From Verrucomicrobiota bacterium (GTDB lineage: Bacteria; Verrucomicrobiota; Verrucomicrobiia; Opitutales; UBA953): DNA of 5,910 nucleotides. A program made the translations under genes and the position numbers. This document shows positions 4,898 through 5,910 of the stretch, one piece after another. Positions within the stretch are counted from its first letter, which is position 1, and every line of letters starts with the position of its first letter. The notes under the pieces were generated by a model, which had not been told where the DNA came from, ran no database searches, and saw nothing but the letters and a program-made list of their open reading frames with translations. The DNA is taken from the NCBI GenBank assembly GCA_009917805.1, contig RGES01000086.1, forward strand, positions 1-5,910, written 5' to 3'.

Positions 4898-5910
4898 GCG
4901 AGGCGGTGGAGCTTGTAGGGGTAGACGTTGCCGCTGGCCCACTGGCAGACGTAAAGGTCGCCGCGGGTGTCGACGCAGACGTCGTGGCAGTTGTTGAAGA
5001 CGGGCTGGTCCTGCAGCATGAGCTGAAGCCGTCCGTCGACGTACCTGGGTTCCTGGCCGCCCGGATTCGAGACGACGCGGTCATGCTCGTCGAGGATGGT
5101 GACGAAGCCGCGGCCTTGCCACATGCGGGGGTCGTCGGGCTTGGCGCCGAAGCAGACGCCGGAATAGAGGTGCTTGCCGGCGATCACGGGTCGGCTGACG
5201 TAAGCCCCGTGCAGGTAGACGCCGCGGACGTGCTTTCCTTCGAGGGTGAACCAGTTGAATTCGTTGCGGACGCGTTCGGTGCAGACGAGCAGGGGTTCGG
5301 GGCCGCGCGTGTCGAGCGCGACGCCATGGGCCTGCATGAACTTGCCGGGATTGGTCGGCTGGGTGCTCTTGCCGCCGAACTTGCCGAGATACTTGCCAGT
5401 CTTGTCAAAGCGCAGGATGAACTGCGAGCCGTAGCCATCCGCGACGTAGATGTCGCCGTTGGGCGCGACGGCGGTCTCGGTCGGCGCGTAAGGTTCCTTG
5501 TCGGAATAGGCGCCGCACTTCTGGGCGTGCGGGAGCTCGAGCACGACCTTGCCGGCGAGCGTGGTCTTCGCGATCCGGCCGGAATTGTCGGTGAGGTAGA
5601 GGTATTCGACGCCGTCGGCTTCGCGGTGCAGGGTGAGGCCGTGCCCTGCGCTCATGCCGATCGTCCAGGCGTCGAGCACCTTGCCGGCGACGTCGAAGAC
5701 GAGGACGTTGTTCTGCTTGAGGTTGGTGATCAGGAACAGTCGTCCGTCCGCGGACTGGACCATCTCATGGCAATCCTTGACGGGATGCTTGGCCTTGTCG
5801 GCCTGGCACCAGAGCTTGTCCACGCGGTAACGGAATTCGCCATGGCCGACGATCGCGCCGTGGTGCGCGGGCGTGCCAGCGGCTTGCGCGAGTAGGCGAG
5901 GGGCGACCAG
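4894..5910 (-). CDS. Secreted NHL-repeat six-bladed beta-propeller protein (5' end outside window)
   Basis: The frame is open from the right edge to the TGA at 4896-4894, giving 338 visible residues. The first residues (LVAPRLLAQAAGTPAHHG) look like the end of a signal peptide, followed by GHGEFRYRVDKLWCQ and DCHEMVQ, a start typical of this secreted propeller group. Blade repeats are clear at ~143-181 (APNGDIYVADGYGSQF, ILRFDKTGKYLGKFGGK) and ~193-212 (QAHGVALDTRGPEPLLVCTE). The last blade contains NNCHDVCVDTRGDLYVCQWA. NHL propellers usually bind ligands or proteins, and some relatives are lyases (peptidyl-alpha-hydroxyglycine alpha-amidating lyase type); I cannot assign an activity. A GTG at 5823 is not the true start, because family-like sequence continues upstream of it. 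It is co-transcribed with and translationally coupled to DUF1501. Confidence 0.88.
   Translation of the reverse strand: MVAPRLLAQAAGTPAHHGAIVGHGEFRYRVDKLWCQADKAKHPVKDCHEMVQSADGRLFLITNLKQNNVLVFDVAGKVLDAWTIGMSAGHGLTLHREADGVEYLYLTDNSGRIAKTTLAGKVVLELPHAQKCGAYSDKEPYAPTETAVAPNGDIYVADGYGSQFILRFDKTGKYLGKFGGKSTQPTNPGKFMQAHGVALDTRGPEPLLVCTERVRNEFNWFTLEGKHVRGVYLHGAYVSRPVIAGKHLYSGVCFGAKPDDPRMWQGRGFVTILDEHDRVVSNPGGQEPRYVDGRLQLMLQDQPVFNNCHDVCVDTRGDLYVCQWASGNVYPYKLHRLA

Noticed and set aside
3386..4918. 510-codon plus-strand open frame opposite DUF1501
   Set aside because: It is an antisense shadow of the same kind; the minus strand carries all family motifs, a Tat signal and the ATGA junction.
3455..4942. 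GTG at 4942 as the DUF1501 start
   Set aside because: It would add 15 residues ahead of the Tat signal and overlap the NHL gene by 49 bases; the ATG at 4897 gives the standard ATGA overlap.
4894..5823. GTG at 5823 as the NHL gene start
   Set aside because: The frame stays open to the right edge, and the upstream residues GHGEFRYR belong to the conserved start of the mature protein, preceded by signal-peptide-like sequence. The true start is outside the window.
4906..5895. 329-codon plus-strand open frame opposite the NHL gene
   Set aside because: It is an antisense shadow; the minus frame has well-formed NHL blade motifs.

Overview
The window looks like chromosome from the Planctomycetes-Verrucomicrobia (PVC) group, more likely Verrucomicrobia. 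The DNA is GC-rich with strong G/C bias at third codon positions. All three genes belong to families characteristic of PVC bacteria: a DUF1501 protein, a secreted NHL-type beta-propeller protein, and a very large protein joining a DUF1080 (3-keto-disaccharide hydrolase) domain to a PVC-type propeller and a CxxCH cytochrome domain. The group assignment rests on gene content only; no rRNA or taxonomic marker is present.

Layout: every real gene is on the minus strand, so the window is read from right to left. The NHL propeller gene (5910 to 4894) enters from the right edge without its start. Its TGA stop overlaps the ATG of the DUF1501 gene (4897 to 3455) as ATGA, so these two are almost certainly one operon. 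A gap of about 300 bases (3156-3454) follows. It has no gene, but it is unusually rich in short degenerate repeats, an inverted repeat and G-rich runs. The large DUF1080/propeller/HEAT-like/cytochrome gene then starts at 3155 and runs off the left edge inside its heme domain, with 1051 codons visible and no stop. The long plus-strand open frames over all three genes are antisense shadows of high-GC codons.

Working together: all three products look exported. The large protein has a Sec-type signal peptide, DUF1501 has a twin-arginine signal, and the NHL fragment begins with what looks like the end of a signal peptide. An extracytoplasmic set is therefore likely, with a possible carbohydrate-cleaving or binding domain (DUF1080) physically tied to a c-type heme. 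A role in degrading oxidised or unusual glycans, with electrons passed to the heme, is an inference from family membership. No substrate can be read from the sequence.

I do not see a convincing new defence, mobile or RNA-guided system. The least explained part is the repeat-rich gap, and in particular the G-rich hexamer array that contains the DUF1501 stop codon.
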